A stretch of 64,000 nucleotides of DNA, taken from positions 554,837-618,836 of the forward strand of contig CALUXB010000001.1 of assembly GCA_944324645.1 (NCBI GenBank). The letters run 5' to 3'. Below, one piece after another: positions 40,086 to 49,937 of the stretch (position 1 is its first letter; the number at the start of each line of letters is the position of its first letter). The stretch is from an uncultured Elusimicrobiales bacterium. Its GTDB lineage: Bacteria > Elusimicrobiota > Elusimicrobia > Elusimicrobiales > Elusimicrobiaceae. Below the pieces are notes generated by a model, which was not told the DNA's origin, ran no database searches, and was given only the letters and a program-made list of their open reading frames with translations. The translations under genes and the position numbers were made by a program.

Positions 40086-42713
40086 ATGGAGAATACTATG
40101 GAAGAAATGAGTAAAAGAACCCTTTCCCTGCCTAAGGTGGTGCCGGCGGTGGCGATACGGGACGTGGTAATGTTCCCGGGGATGTCGCTTCCGCTGTCGG
40201 TGGACCGGGAGAAGTCCATCGTCGCCATTGATTTGGCGCTGGAAGCGCCGGGCAAATATGTGCTGGCTCTTTCGCAAAAAGCGGCTGAGATAGAGGACCC
40301 CAAAGAAAGCGATATTTATCATTTTGGGGTGCTGAGCCAAATTAGCCAATCCTTAAAAATGCCGGACGGCTCTATTAAGGTGTTTTTGCAGGGCTTGGTG
40401 CGCGCCAAGGTGGAAAAGCTGGAGCTCAACCCGATGACCAATGCCTGGTTTGCCACCGTAGATTATGTGGAAGAGCAAGAGGACAACAGCCCCGTCGTAC
40501 AGGCCCTGATGCGCAAAGTGCTGGACGAATTTGACCATTACGCCCGCGTTTCGCGCCGCATTGCGGTGGAGGGGGTGTCTTTCCTGCGCCAGATAGAGGA
40601 TCCGTCCAAACTGGCTGATACTATTGCTTCTAATATGGTGGTAAAGACCGAGCAGCGCCAGGAAATTTTGGAAGCGACGGATATCAAAGTGCGCCTGGAG
40701 AAAATTTTAAAGCTTATTACCAGCGAAGTGGAAATTTTGGGCTTGGAAGAGAAAATCCACTCCAAAGTGCGCGCGCAAATTGAGAAAAACCAGAAAGAGT
40801 ATTATCTCAATGAGCAGATGAAGGCTATTCAAAAGGAACTGAGCCAAAAAGACGATTTCCAAAAAGAAATAGACGCCATTAAAGCCAAAATCAAGAAAAA
40901 CGGCCTGCCTCCCGCCGCCAAAGAAGCGGCAGACAAAGAGGTGGAGCGGCTGCAAAAAATGGCGCCGTTCTCTCCGGAAGCGACGGTATCGCGCACCTAT
41001 TTGGATTGGCTGGTCAATATGCCCTGGAATATTACCACCCAGGACGTGCTGGACATTGCCGAAGCCAAAAAAATCTTGGACGATGACCACTTCGGCCTGG
41101 AGAAACCCAAAGAGCGTATTTTGGAATATATTGCCGTGAGCAAACTGACCAAAAGCCTGCACGGCCCGGTGCTGTGCTTTGTGGGGCCTCCGGGCGTAGG
41201 CAAGACCTCTTTGGCCAAATCCATTGCCCGCGCTATCGGGCGCAAATTTGTGCGTATGTCTTTAGGCGGCGTGCGTGACGAAAGCGAAATCCGCGGCCAC
41301 CGCCGCACCTATATCGGCTCTATGCCGGGGCGCATTATACAGGGTATCAGCAAGGCCAAAAGCTCCAACCCCGTTTTCCTATTAGATGAAATAGACAAAA
41401 TGGGGTCGGACTGGCGCGGAGATCCCGCCGCCGCCCTGCTGGAGCTGTTGGACCCGGAGCAGAATAAAGACTTTGTGGACCACTTTTTAGATGTCCCTTA
41501 CGACGTGTCTAAAGTGATGTTTATCACCACAGCCAACACGCTTTCCGGCATTCCCAACACCTTGCGCGACCGCTTGGAAATTATTGATTTCTCCGGCTAC
41601 ACCGACTATGAAAAGCACGAAATAGCCGACCATTATTTAATTCCCAAGCAGATGAAAATGCACGGCCTCAAAGAAGGCTCTTTGACCATTGCCAAAGACG
41701 CTGTAGCCTTAATTATGCGGGAATACGTGCGCGAGGCCGGCGTACGCAACCTGGAGCGCGAAATCGGCAGCCTCTGCCGCAAAGCCGCCAAGATGTATGT
41801 GGAAAACGGCGGCAAAACCATAGCGGTTACCGCCCAAAACGTGCACGAATTTTTGGGCGTGCCGAAGTATTCCAACTTTGCTACTGAAGAAAACGGAATT
41901 GGCATCGCCACCGGGCTGGCTTGGACCAGCGTGGGTGGGGAAACGCTGTCTATAGAAGCGGCCAAACTGCCGGGCAAAGGCCAGCTGATTTTAACGGGTA
42001 TGCTGGGCAACGTGATGAAAGAATCCGTCCGCGCCGCGCTGACCTATGCGCGCAGCCGCGGCTTTGGCAAAGGGATTAACTTTGACCATACGGACTTTCA
42101 TATCCACTTCCCGGAAGGGGCCGTGCCCAAAGACGGCCCGTCCGCCGGCATTACCATTACCACCGCGCTGGTGAGCCTGCTTTTGGGCTTGCCGGTTAAG
42201 AAGAAACTGGCTATGACCGGGGAGGTTACCTTGACGGGGCGCGTGTTGCCGGTGGGGGGGATTAAAGAAAAGTTCCTCGCCGCTTACCGCGAGGGCGTCA
42301 ACACCATTCTTTTCCCGCATACCAACGAGAAAGACGTGTCCGAACTGCCCGAAAAGGTGCGCAAAGAGCTGACGCTTATCCCCGTCAAACATATGGACGA
42401 GGTGCTTCCGCTGGCGCTGGAGGGCTACAAAGCCCCCAAAGCCGCCGCCCAAGCGGCCTCTGCCGCTAAGCCGGCTAAAAAAACAGCGGCTAAAAAAGGC
42501 GCTGTGCGTGCGGCAACCCAGAAACACGCCGCCGCTAAGGCCCGCCCGGCCCAAAGCGTAAAAACGGCTAAACGGGCGGCCCACCCGGCGCGCAAGTCTG
42601 CCGCCAAATCCGCTGTGCGCCGCGCTCTAGCTCAGGTAGCCACCCAGCTCAAAGCAAAGGCTAAAGCCAAAGCCAAAACCAAAACGCGGGCCGCGGCCCG
42701 CCGCAAAAAATAA
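40086..42713 (+). CDS. lon: ATP-dependent protease Lon with a basic C-terminal tail
   Basis: AAA+ serine protease degrading misfolded and regulatory proteins. The 875-residue product has the N-terminal substrate domain, Walker [10 protein letters not shown], Walker [11 protein letters not shown], and the Ser-Lys dyad (Ser686 in DGPSAG, Lys729 in GGIKEK). The last 93 residues (about 783-875) are almost only Ala, Lys, Arg, Thr, Ser, Gln and Pro, like a histone H1 tail; typical Lon ends before this. AGGA lies 7 bases before ATG 40086; ATG 40098, 6 bases after GGAG, is an alternative. A CIRCE-like operator suggests heat-shock control. Confidence 0.95.
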   Translation: MENTMEEMSKRTLSLPKVVPAVAIRDVVMFPGMSLPLSVDREKSIVAIDLALEAPGKYVLALSQKAAEIEDPKESDIYHFGVLSQISQSLKMPDGSIKVFLQGLVRAKVEKLELNPMTNAWFATVDYVEEQEDNSPVVQALMRKVLDEFDHYARVSRRIAVEGVSFLRQIEDPSKLADTIASNMVVKTEQRQEILEATDIKVRLEKILKLITSEVEILGLEEKIHSKVRAQIEKNQKEYYLNEQMKAIQKELSQKDDFQKEIDAIKAKIKKNGLPPAAKEAADKEVERLQKMAPFSPEATVSRTYLDWLVNMPWNITTQDVLDIAEAKKILDDDHFGLEKPKERILEYIAVSKLTKSLHGPVLCFVGPPGVGKTSLAKSIARAIGRKFVRMSLGGVRDESEIRGHRRTYIGSMPGRIIQGISKAKSSNPVFLLDEIDKMGSDWRGDPAAALLELLDPEQNKDFVDHFLDVPYDVSKVMFITTANTLSGIPNTLRDRLEIIDFSGYTDYEKHEIADHYLIPKQMKMHGLKEGSLTIAKDAVALIMREYVREAGVRNLEREIGSLCRKAAKMYVENGGKTIAVTAQNVHEFLGVPKYSNFATEENGIGIATGLAWTSVGGETLSIEAAKLPGKGQLILTGMLGNVMKESVRAALTYARSRGFGKGINFDHTDFHIHFPEGAVPKDGPSAGITITTALVSLLLGLPVKKKLAMTGEVTLTGRVLPVGGIKEKFLAAYREGVNTILFPHTNEKDVSELPEKVRKELTLIPVKHMDEVLPLALEGYKAPKAAAQAASAAKPAKKTAAKKGAVRAATQKHAAAKARPAQSVKTAKRAAHPARKSAAKSAVRRALAQVATQLKAKAKAKAKTKTRAAARRKK

Positions 42714-42751
42714 ACCGCGGCTGTGCTTGCACAGGCACCGCGATGAATTTA

Positions 42752-42786
42752 AAACCCGCCCCTTGCGCCGCTTGGGGCGGGTTTTT
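42752..42786 (+). terminator. Terminator of lon
   Basis: AAACCCGCCCC/GGGGCGGGTTT stem with an 11-base loop, then T5. Confidence 0.82.
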
Positions 42787-42955
42787 GCTCTCTGTCCGCC
42801 TCCGCCCCATTTGCAAAAGAGAAACAGATTGCGCGTGTCATGCTTCCTGCACCCGCCACGGGGCGCGCCGGGGGGAAAGCCAAAAAGCGGTGCCCGCGCG
42901 CTTGTCTTTGGATCAGCCCGGGGGCGTCTGAACAGGGGTTTTTCCGCTTACAATT

Positions 42956-42964
42956 TGTTATAAT
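42956..42964 (+). promoter_or_regulatory. Extended -10, leaderless spacing
   Basis: TGTTATAAT with hexamer 42959-42964, six bases (TTGTAT), then ATG 42971. No Shine-Dalgarno. Confidence 0.65.
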
Positions 42965-42970
42965 TTGTAT

Positions 42971-45235
42971 ATGAGAAAACAGAGCTTGCTGTTTGCCATT
43001 TTGGCATTATGTACTGTGTCTGCCCTATGCGCTCAGGAAAAGGCTTCCCCCGCGGCGCAAACCCCAGAAACCGCCGCGGCCCAAACGGCGGCCGCCGTTT
43101 CTACGGTCGCTTCCTCTGCGCCGGCCGTGGGCGAAGTGACGTATGCCGAGCAGACCACCCCCGCTCCCGGCGAAGAACATACCGCCGGCGCCGTAACCAA
43201 AAGCTCTTTGGTGGCGCGGGTGGATTTGCAGTTAAGCGATAATATTTTACATTCCACCGTTTTAGATTATTCTTTGCCCGCCGCTTTAAAAGACGTGGCG
43301 GAAAAATGCGCCGGGGGGGATAGCGACGAATGTTACTTCTCCTACAAAGCCTTTGAAAACGCAGAAGACCCCGCCGTAGCCGCGCAGGCCAATTTAGAGC
43401 TATCCGTCATGTCTTTGCAGCGCGGGCTGGTCAAGCAGGCGCTGGCGTATATTGATAAAGCCGCCCGCTTGGCGCCGGAAGACCCGTTTATAGAGCTTAC
43501 GCGCGGCTGGACGCTTTTCTCCGCCGGCAAGTATAAACAGGCGCGCAAATCCTTTGCCGATATGCTTTATCTGACGGCGGATTTTGAATACTCCTCTTCA
43601 GCCAAACTGGGCACCGCGCTGGCGTATTATTTTGAAGGAAACCAAAAACAGGCCGCCGCGGATTTCCAATATATTTATACCTCTAATCCGTATTTGATTT
43701 CTTTTGCGGCGTACATGATGGGCCAAATCGCTTCTGAGCGCAAAGACTCGCGCAAGCTGGCCCCGGTGTTTTTGCAGCAGGCCCTCAGCCACGACGGGCA
43801 CAATTACCCGGCTATGCAGCTGCTGGCGCAGCTGTCTGAAAAAGATAAGAAAAACAAAACGGCCTCTTTTCAGTATTATTCCACTTTATTTAGCTTAGAC
43901 CCCACCAACGAAAAAGCCGGCAAAAAAGTGACCAAATTTGCAGAGGATTTGCAGGCGGACCCGGCCTCTTATCTTTTCTATCTGCGGTTGGACCAGCCTA
44001 TCGTGCAGGATTTGCCTTCGGTGCCGTCTGAAAATATCAAAATGGCTTTGTATGCAGACCGCTGGCAGCAGCCCGTGGCGCTCAAAAGAGTGACGCTGAT
44101 GTCTTCTGGGGTAATGAGCGTGTGGGACGAGCGCTTGGGTGAAGTGCTTAAAGCGCCCTCTTACGTCACGCGCGTGCTGGAATTTAACGAAGAAACCAAA
44201 GGTATTGACTTTAAAGACGGCCGCGGGCATGTGGAGTTTTCCGCCCGGAGGCCTTTTATCATTCGTCCGGTAAAAGAGGAAAAAACCCTGCTGGTCAAAA
44301 ATGCCACCGCGCAGGATTTGTTTGCCGCGGACTTTAGCGACAAAGAGCTCAAAGGCCAGCTGTTAGTGCTGCCGGTATCTAATGGCATGTTGCTGGTCAA
44401 TGAAGTGCCGGCGGAGGATTTAATCCCGGCGCTGCTGGCCACTCAGGCGCGTGACATTAAAGAGCCGGCTGCCTTGCAGGCTTTGTCTGTGGTATTCCGC
44501 GCGGCCTTGCAGGAAGCCGCCCAAAAGAATGCCGACCAGCCCTACCATATTACGGACAATGATGTTTATTTCAAATTTAAAGGCATTAATTTAACCGTAC
44601 AGGCTATGTTGGAAGCGGTCAAATCTTCCCGCGGGCTAGAGTTGTCCAATACGGATTTGGGCTATTACGCCTCCTGCGGTACGGTGTCTTACGATACTGT
44701 TGCCAATACGGAAAACCGCCCCAATTATACCTATTCCCCTGCCAACCTTTCTAAGTATATGCTTTCCAATCCTCCGGCGGATTTGTATTCCACGCCGCAG
44801 GACCCGACCCAATGGTCCGCCGTCAAGTGGGTGTATCTCTATGACGGGGACGAAATCGCCGCGCGCGTCAATGCGCGCGCCGATATAGGCAAACTGCGCG
44901 CACTGGTGCCGCAGAAACTTTCGCCTCAGGGGCGTATCCTCTCTATGCGCTTTGAGGGCAGCAAAGGCAGTTATTTGGCCCAAACGCCGCAAGAGGTGGA
45001 GTACCTGTTAAGTGCGGGCACGATGCGTTCCACATTTTTTGATTTTGTGCCGATGTACAAAGGCAAAAATATACAGCGCGTGCTGGTGCGCGGTTATGAC
45101 AGCGGCACCGGCGTGGGTTTGTGTGTGGCCGGGGCCGAAGGTTTGGCCGGGGACGGAAGCGATTACCAGGGCATTATCAAATATTATTTCCCCAATGCCC
45201 GCATTCTTGATACCCAAACCGGAGAGTTACACTGA
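42971..45235 (+). CDS. TPR protein with a degenerate SpoIID-like C-terminal domain
   Basis: The 754-residue product has signal peptide MRKQSLLFAILALCTVSALCAQ, an Ala/Thr/Pro-rich linker, TPR-type repeats (about 90-330), and a C-terminal part parallel to the SpoIID domain of the 23226 gene. VNEVPAEDLIPALLATQ corresponds to VNIEEYLMGVMSSEMP there, so the catalytic Glu region is lost. GYDSGTGVGLCVAGAEGLAGDG corresponds to GGWGHGVGFCQTGSAGRAEDG, so the GWGHG motif is lost. It is probably a non-catalytic paralogue. It begins the unit leading to the glycosyltransferase, acyl-CoA dehydrogenase and etfBA; its stop overlaps the next start. Confidence 0.78.
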   Translation: MRKQSLLFAILALCTVSALCAQEKASPAAQTPETAAAQTAAAVSTVASSAPAVGEVTYAEQTTPAPGEEHTAGAVTKSSLVARVDLQLSDNILHSTVLDYSLPAALKDVAEKCAGGDSDECYFSYKAFENAEDPAVAAQANLELSVMSLQRGLVKQALAYIDKAARLAPEDPFIELTRGWTLFSAGKYKQARKSFADMLYLTADFEYSSSAKLGTALAYYFEGNQKQAAADFQYIYTSNPYLISFAAYMMGQIASERKDSRKLAPVFLQQALSHDGHNYPAMQLLAQLSEKDKKNKTASFQYYSTLFSLDPTNEKAGKKVTKFAEDLQADPASYLFYLRLDQPIVQDLPSVPSENIKMALYADRWQQPVALKRVTLMSSGVMSVWDERLGEVLKAPSYVTRVLEFNEETKGIDFKDGRGHVEFSARRPFIIRPVKEEKTLLVKNATAQDLFAADFSDKELKGQLLVLPVSNGMLLVNEVPAEDLIPALLATQARDIKEPAALQALSVVFRAALQEAAQKNADQPYHITDNDVYFKFKGINLTVQAMLEAVKSSRGLELSNTDLGYYASCGTVSYDTVANTENRPNYTYSPANLSKYMLSNPPADLYSTPQDPTQWSAVKWVYLYDGDEIAARVNARADIGKLRALVPQKLSPQGRILSMRFEGSKGSYLAQTPQEVEYLLSAGTMRSTFFDFVPMYKGKNIQRVLVRGYDSGTGVGLCVAGAEGLAGDGSDYQGIIKYYFPNARILDTQTGELH

Positions 45236-46476
45236 TGTCTAAGACCAAAATTTTGTATTTCATTACCGCCCTGGACCAGGGAGGCGCGCAAAACAGCGTG
45301 CTGACCACTATGAAGCGCCTGGACAAGCGGGAATTTGAGCCCTATTTAGCCGCCGGCCGCGGCGGACGTTTGGACGGCAAAACCAAACGGGAAGTAAAAA
45401 ACCTCTTTTTTATCCCGGCTTTAAAGCACGACGTGCGCCCGCGCTACTGCCTGCACGACGCGCTGGCTTTGGTGCAAATGGGGCTGTTAATGCGCAAAAT
45501 CCGCCCCGATATTATTCATACCAATTCCCCCAAAGCCGGTGTGCTGGGCCGCATTGCCGCGCGCATTTTTTGGCGCAAGGCCAAAGTGGTGCATACGTTC
45601 CACGGCTTGGGCTTTGCCAAAGAACACGGGGAAAAACATTTTAATTTCTTTGTCAAGACGGAAAAATTTTGCTCTTCTTTAACCGATGTTTTGGTGTTTG
45701 TGTCTAAGAAAAACGCCGCCGAAGCCGCCCGCCTGGGCATTGGCAAAGGCGTGCGCAGCCAGATTATCCGCGCCGGTATAGATTTTGAGCGCAAACTGCC
45801 GCCCAACTATAATCCGGCCTCCAAAAAAGCCGCTTTAAAAATTCCGTCGGCGGCGCGGGTGGTGCTCTCTATTGCCAATTTTAAACCGCTTAAAAACCCC
45901 ATTCACTTTGTGCTGGCGGCCTATAAAGTGTTGGGACAGATGAAAAACGTCTGCTTTATTTATACCGGAGACGGCCCGCTGAAAGAAGCCGCCACCAATT
46001 TAGCCACCCACCTGGGCATTGACCGCCAGGTCATTTTCCCGGGTTGGCGCGGCGACACCGATGAGCTGTTGGCTATGGCGGACGTATATGCCAGCACCTC
46101 TTTGCGCGAAGGGGTGCCGATGTCTGTGCTGGAAGCGCAGGCCCACCGCGTGCCTGCCGTGTGCTATGATGTGGACGGCATCAGCGAAGTGGTGTCTGAC
46201 AACCGCACCGGCTTTTTAGTCAAAGTCAATGATATTTCCGCTTTGGCGGAAAAAATAAAAGCGTTGCTGCGCAACAACGGCCTGCGGGAGCGTTTTAAAG
46301 AAAACATCGCCCGGCGGGACTTTGGGGAATTTGCCGTCCCCGTTATGATACGCCGCCAGGAGCAGCTCTACCGCTCTCTGTCGCCGCGCAAACGCAGCGG
46401 CAAGAAGCCGTTTTTCCGCCGCCGCAAATACGGCGCCCGGCGCAAATTTACTAATCCCACGGGAGAGAAAAGATAA
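45235..46476 (+). CDS. Glycosyltransferase, GT4-like
   Basis: A 413-residue GT-B fold transferase. ITALDQGGAQNSVL near the N-terminus binds the acceptor side. The C-terminal half has YTGDGPLK and the EGVPMSVLEAQAHRVPAVCYDVDGISEVV block typical of GT4 nucleotide-sugar sites. The substrate is unknown; envelope glycan or capsule synthesis is likely. The last 35 residues are strongly basic (RSGKKPFFRRRKYGARRKF). It is coupled to both neighbours by single-base overlaps (TGATG upstream, TAATG downstream). Confidence 0.88.
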   Translation: MSKTKILYFITALDQGGAQNSVLTTMKRLDKREFEPYLAAGRGGRLDGKTKREVKNLFFIPALKHDVRPRYCLHDALALVQMGLLMRKIRPDIIHTNSPKAGVLGRIAARIFWRKAKVVHTFHGLGFAKEHGEKHFNFFVKTEKFCSSLTDVLVFVSKKNAAEAARLGIGKGVRSQIIRAGIDFERKLPPNYNPASKKAALKIPSAARVVLSIANFKPLKNPIHFVLAAYKVLGQMKNVCFIYTGDGPLKEAATNLATHLGIDRQVIFPGWRGDTDELLAMADVYASTSLREGVPMSVLEAQAHRVPAVCYDVDGISEVVSDNRTGFLVKVNDISALAEKIKALLRNNGLRERFKENIARRDFGEFAVPVMIRRQEQLYRSLSPRKRSGKKPFFRRRKYGARRKFTNPTGEKR

Positions 46477-47705
46477 TGGATTACGCTATCAATGAAATGG
46501 AGCAGGAAACCCTAAACGCCACCCGCGAACTGGCGCAGAAAAAACTAAAACCCCTGCGCGCGGAAATGGACGCCAAGGAACAATTTTCCAAAGAGATGTA
46601 TGAAGAATTCCGCAAAAGCGGTATGTTTGGCCTGTGGCTGCCGGAAAAATACGGCGGTTTGGGTGGGGGGATTACCTGCCTGGCGATGGCCTTTGAAGAG
46701 CTCTCGCGCGTATGCGCGGGCCTGGCGCTGACGCCGGGCACGTCTGCTTTGGGCGCTATCCCGATGTTTTTAGCCGCCACTGCAGAACAGCGCGAGCGCT
46801 GGTGCTATGACCTGGCCAGCGGCAAAAAACTGTGGGCCTTTGCCTTGACCGAGCCGGAAGCCGGCTCTGACGCCAGCGCGCTGAAAACCACCGCTTTAAA
46901 AGAAGGCGACTATTACATAGTCAACGGCACCAAACACTTTATTTCCACCGGCAAAGAGGCCGACTTTTACACCGTAGCCGTCAACACCAATCCGGCCCGC
47001 GGCGCGCGCGGTATTTCTTTGCTGGTGATTGAAAAGGGCACGCCCGGTTTTTCCTTTGGCAAAAAAGAGGAAAAAATGGGTATCCGCACCAACCCGACGT
47101 ATGAACTGATTTTTGAAAATGTCCGCGTCCCTAAAGAAAACCTCTTGGGAAGCGAAGGCCGCGGCCTGCTGTATGTGCAGGAAACGCTGGACTATTCCCG
47201 CCCGGGCGTGGCGGCGCAGGCGGTAGGCATTGCGCAGGGCGCGCTGGACGAAACGATACCTTATCTGCGCACCCGCAAACAGTTTGGGCAGCCCATTATT
47301 ACCTTCCAGGCGCTGGCGCATAAAGTGGCGGAACTGGCCGCCAAAACGGAGGCCGGGCGCGCGCTGGTCTACAGCATTACGCACCGCATGGACGAAGAAT
47401 TTTTGCCCGCGGTCAAAGCCGCGCTGGAAAACGGTACCACCGTGCACGATGAGCTGAAAAAAATCAAAGGCGGCCGCTGGACTAAATACAGCGCTATGGC
47501 CAAATTGTTCTGCGCCAATACCGCTATGGAAGTGGCTGACGAATGCGTCACCCTGTGCGGCGGCGTGGCGTATATGCGCGATTTCCCGCTGGAGAAATAT
47601 ATGCGCGATGCCAAAATTACCCAGATTTACGAAGGCACCGTCCATATCCAGAAAAATGAAATCATCGCGGCTTTAATCAAAGAATACGCCGCCAAAGGAG
47701 AATAA
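46476..47705 (+). CDS. Acyl-CoA dehydrogenase (butyryl-CoA type)
   Basis: FAD enzyme introducing a trans-2 double bond in acyl-CoA, or working in reverse with an electron-bifurcating Etf. The 409-residue product (usual length about 380, with an internal insert near 300-330) has FALTEPEAGSDASALKT and the catalytic-base position Glu386 in IYEGTVHIQ, as in short-chain and butyryl-CoA dehydrogenases. etfB and etfA follow directly, which fits a Bcd-EtfAB complex. No crotonase or thiolase gene is in the window, so the pathway is open. Confidence 0.9.
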   Translation: MDYAINEMEQETLNATRELAQKKLKPLRAEMDAKEQFSKEMYEEFRKSGMFGLWLPEKYGGLGGGITCLAMAFEELSRVCAGLALTPGTSALGAIPMFLAATAEQRERWCYDLASGKKLWAFALTEPEAGSDASALKTTALKEGDYYIVNGTKHFISTGKEADFYTVAVNTNPARGARGISLLVIEKGTPGFSFGKKEEKMGIRTNPTYELIFENVRVPKENLLGSEGRGLLYVQETLDYSRPGVAAQAVGIAQGALDETIPYLRTRKQFGQPIITFQALAHKVAELAAKTEAGRALVYSITHRMDEEFLPAVKAALENGTTVHDELKKIKGGRWTKYSAMAKLFCANTAMEVADECVTLCGGVAYMRDFPLEKYMRDAKITQIYEGTVHIQKNEIIAALIKEYAAKGE

Positions 47706-47707
47706 GT

Positions 47708-48505
47708 ATGCACATTTTGGCTTGCGTCAAACAAACCCCCAAATCCGACAATGTGAAAATTGACCCGGCTACCGGCTGCTTAATCCGCTCCGGCGCCGAA
47801 AGCGCGATGAACCCTTTTGACGAATACGCCCTGGAAGAAGCCGTTACGCTTAAAGAACAAGTAGGCGGTACGGTGTCGGTCATCACCATGGGGCCCCCTG
47901 CGGCGGAAAACGTATTGCGCGACAGTATTGCCCGCGGCGCAGACAAAGTCTACCAGCTGGGCGATATGGCTTTTGCCGGATCGGACACCTGGTCCACCAG
48001 CTATGCCCTGTCTAAAGGGGTGGAAAAAATTAACGCCGGGCAAAAAGTGGATTTGATTATCTGCGGCAAGCAAACCAACGACAGCGATACCGGGCACATC
48101 GGCCCGCAGATTTCCGCTTGGCTGGGTATCCCTAACGCTGCCTTTGTGCGCCGCGTGGTGGAAGTGGGGGAAAACAGCATTACGGTAGAGCGTTTGACAG
48201 AGGACGGCACCGAAGTGTTGCAGCTGCCTTATCCGTGCGTGATTAGCGTGGTCAAGGAAATCAGCAATCCCCGCGTGCGCAGCGTAAAGGGCCGTATGGC
48301 GGCCAAACGCGCCGAAGTGGTCAAATGGACCGCCGATGATATTGGGGCCGACAAAACCAAGCTGGGCGTAAAAAATTGCCCCACCCGCGTGGTCAAATCT
48401 TTTGCCCCCAAGCGGGACAGCAACGCCGTAGAAGTAGAAGGAGCCAACGGCAAAGAAAAAGCCGCCAAACTGGTGGAATTGTTAAAAGAGAACAAATATA
48501 TTTAA
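47708..48505 (+). CDS. etfB: Electron transfer flavoprotein subunit beta
   Basis: The 265-residue beta subunit has the VKQTPKSDNVKID start, EYALEEAVTLKE and the SDTGHIGPQISAWLG block near the nucleotide site. With EtfA it forms the FAD heterodimer accepting electrons from the adjacent acyl-CoA dehydrogenase. It starts 2 bases after that gene. Confidence 0.94.
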   Translation: MHILACVKQTPKSDNVKIDPATGCLIRSGAESAMNPFDEYALEEAVTLKEQVGGTVSVITMGPPAAENVLRDSIARGADKVYQLGDMAFAGSDTWSTSYALSKGVEKINAGQKVDLIICGKQTNDSDTGHIGPQISAWLGIPNAAFVRRVVEVGENSITVERLTEDGTEVLQLPYPCVISVVKEISNPRVRSVKGRMAAKRAEVVKWTADDIGADKTKLGVKNCPTRVVKSFAPKRDSNAVEVEGANGKEKAAKLVELLKENKYI

Positions 48506-48554
48506 CTGTGCGCGGCGCGTGCCGGGCGGTTGATTTTAAAACAGAGAGTATTTT

Positions 48555-49544
48555 ATGAAAGATTGGAAAAACGTATGGATTTTGGCAGAAGTGTCGCGGG
48601 GCAAGCTAAGCCCTACGGCTTATGAATTGTTAAACGCCGGGCGCGCCCTGGCGGACGCGCTGGGGGAAAAACTCTGCGCGGTGCTGTTGGGCAAGAACGT
48701 CAAAAAATTTGCGGCGGATTTGTTTGAGCACGGCGCCGACGTGGTATATGTGTGCGACGCGCCGCAGCTGGAAAACTATATAGACGACGTGTATGCCAAA
48801 ACCCTGGCGGGTATGATTAAACAGTATAAGCCCAACAAGTTTTTGCTGCCGGCTACCAATATGGGCCGTTCGCTGTCCGCCAAGACGGCTATTTTTGCCG
48901 GCACCGGCCTGACGGCAGACGCCACCGAGGTGCTTATTAATAAAGAGGACGGACAGCTGCACGCCACACGCCCGACCTTTGGCGGCAACCTGATGGCTAC
49001 CATTACCTGCGCCCATACGCGCCCGGAGATGTGCTCCCTGCGGCCAATGTCTTATGCCAAAGCAGAACGCACACTGGGCAGAAGCGGCGAGGTGGTGGAA
49101 TTTGCGTTTAATGAGCAGGATTTTACCTCTTTGGCTAAATTTTTGAAATTTATCAAAAGCGAGGGCGAAGGCTTGGATTTGTCTGAAGCGGAGGTCATCG
49201 TAGCCGGCGGGCGCGGGCTGGGCAAGCCCGAAGGTTTTGCCCTGCTGGAGAAACTGGCTAAACGGCTGGGCGGCGCGGTGGCAGCGTCGCGCGCACCGGT
49301 GGACAGCGGCTGGGTGGAATACCGCCGCCAAATTGGCCTTACCGGGCGCACCGTAAAGCCCAAACTGTATATTGCCTGCGGTATTTCGGGCCAAATACAG
49401 CATATGGCGGGGTGCTCGGGCGCGGACGTGATTGTCGCCATTAACAAAGACCCGCAGGCCCCCATTATGAAGCTGGCGCATTACGCCGTGCAGGGCGACC
49501 TGTATGAAGTGGTGCCGGCTATGTTGGAAGCATTGGAAAAATAA
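48555..49544 (+). CDS. etfA: Electron transfer flavoprotein subunit alpha
   Basis: The 329-residue alpha subunit. The C-terminal FAD domain is clear: GRGLGKPEGFALLEKLAKRLGG, ASRAPVDSGWV and the IACGISGQIQHMAG block ending in VAINKDPQAPI. It lies 49 bases after etfB in the same unit, and a terminator follows. Whether the complex bifurcates electrons cannot be read with certainty from sequence by eye. Confidence 0.94.
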   Translation: MKDWKNVWILAEVSRGKLSPTAYELLNAGRALADALGEKLCAVLLGKNVKKFAADLFEHGADVVYVCDAPQLENYIDDVYAKTLAGMIKQYKPNKFLLPATNMGRSLSAKTAIFAGTGLTADATEVLINKEDGQLHATRPTFGGNLMATITCAHTRPEMCSLRPMSYAKAERTLGRSGEVVEFAFNEQDFTSLAKFLKFIKSEGEGLDLSEAEVIVAGGRGLGKPEGFALLEKLAKRLGGAVAASRAPVDSGWVEYRRQIGLTGRTVKPKLYIACGISGQIQHMAGCSGADVIVAINKDPQAPIMKLAHYAVQGDLYEVVPAMLEALEK

Positions 49545-49562
49545 AATTCTCTGTTGTGTGAT

Positions 49563-49598
49563 ACCCGCGTTTTGGCTAAGCCAGGACGCGGGTTTTTT
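49563..49598 (+). terminator. Terminator of the etfBA unit
   Basis: ACCCGCGT (49563-49570) pairs with ACGCGGGT (49586-49593), with an inner TTGGCTAAGCCA hairpin, then T6. Confidence 0.82.
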
Positions 49599-49654
49599 AT
49601 GGCTTTAAGCGGGAGCCCTGCCGTTTGCTAAAAAAGTTTTTGCCGCTTGCGGTG

Positions 49655-49890
49655 GGTACAAACGGACGGGCAGGCAGCCTCTGATTTTGGCAGAGCCCCA
49701 GCATAAATAATGCTTGAGCATAGCTGGCTGGGCAGGCAACCCCTGTTTTTTTGCAGAGCCCCGATAAAAACGAACGGACAAACGCCCCCAGGTTTTGGGC
49801 AAGCCCCAGCGCGAACAGCAGGACTGAACTGGCCGGGCAGGCGGCGGCTGGCTTTGGAAAAGCCCCGGCACAAACGGACGGGCCGGGGGA
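49655..49890. repeat. Degenerate tandem repeat before the LTA-synthase-like gene
   Basis: Four imperfect copies of a unit of about 47-61 bases. Recurring blocks are GGGCAGGC (near 49668, 49729 and 49835), G-x-AGAGCCCC or AAGCCCC (49691, 49754, 49800, 49859) and ACAAACGGACGGG (49658, 49870). It fills most of the 393-base gap between etfA and the next gene, and no stable reading frame supports a protein. Confidence 0.6.
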
Positions 49891-49900
49891 AAACCTTTTT

Positions 49901-49909
49901 TGATAAAAT
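49901..49909 (+). promoter_or_regulatory. Extended -10 of the LTA-synthase-like gene
   Basis: TGATAAAAT after a T6 run, with hexamer 49904-49909, 28 bases before ATG 49938. It has a TTGGAGG ribosome site, so the promoter type matches the pilin module but the leader is normal. Confidence 0.55.
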
Positions 49910-49937
49910 ATACTTAAGTATTTTTCTTGGAGGCCGT

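Noticed and set aside
49710..49937. N-terminal extension of the LTA-synthase-like gene
   Set aside because: It is a Pro/Arg-rich translation of the tandem repeat. A promoter and TTGGAGG lie downstream of it, directly before ATG 49938.
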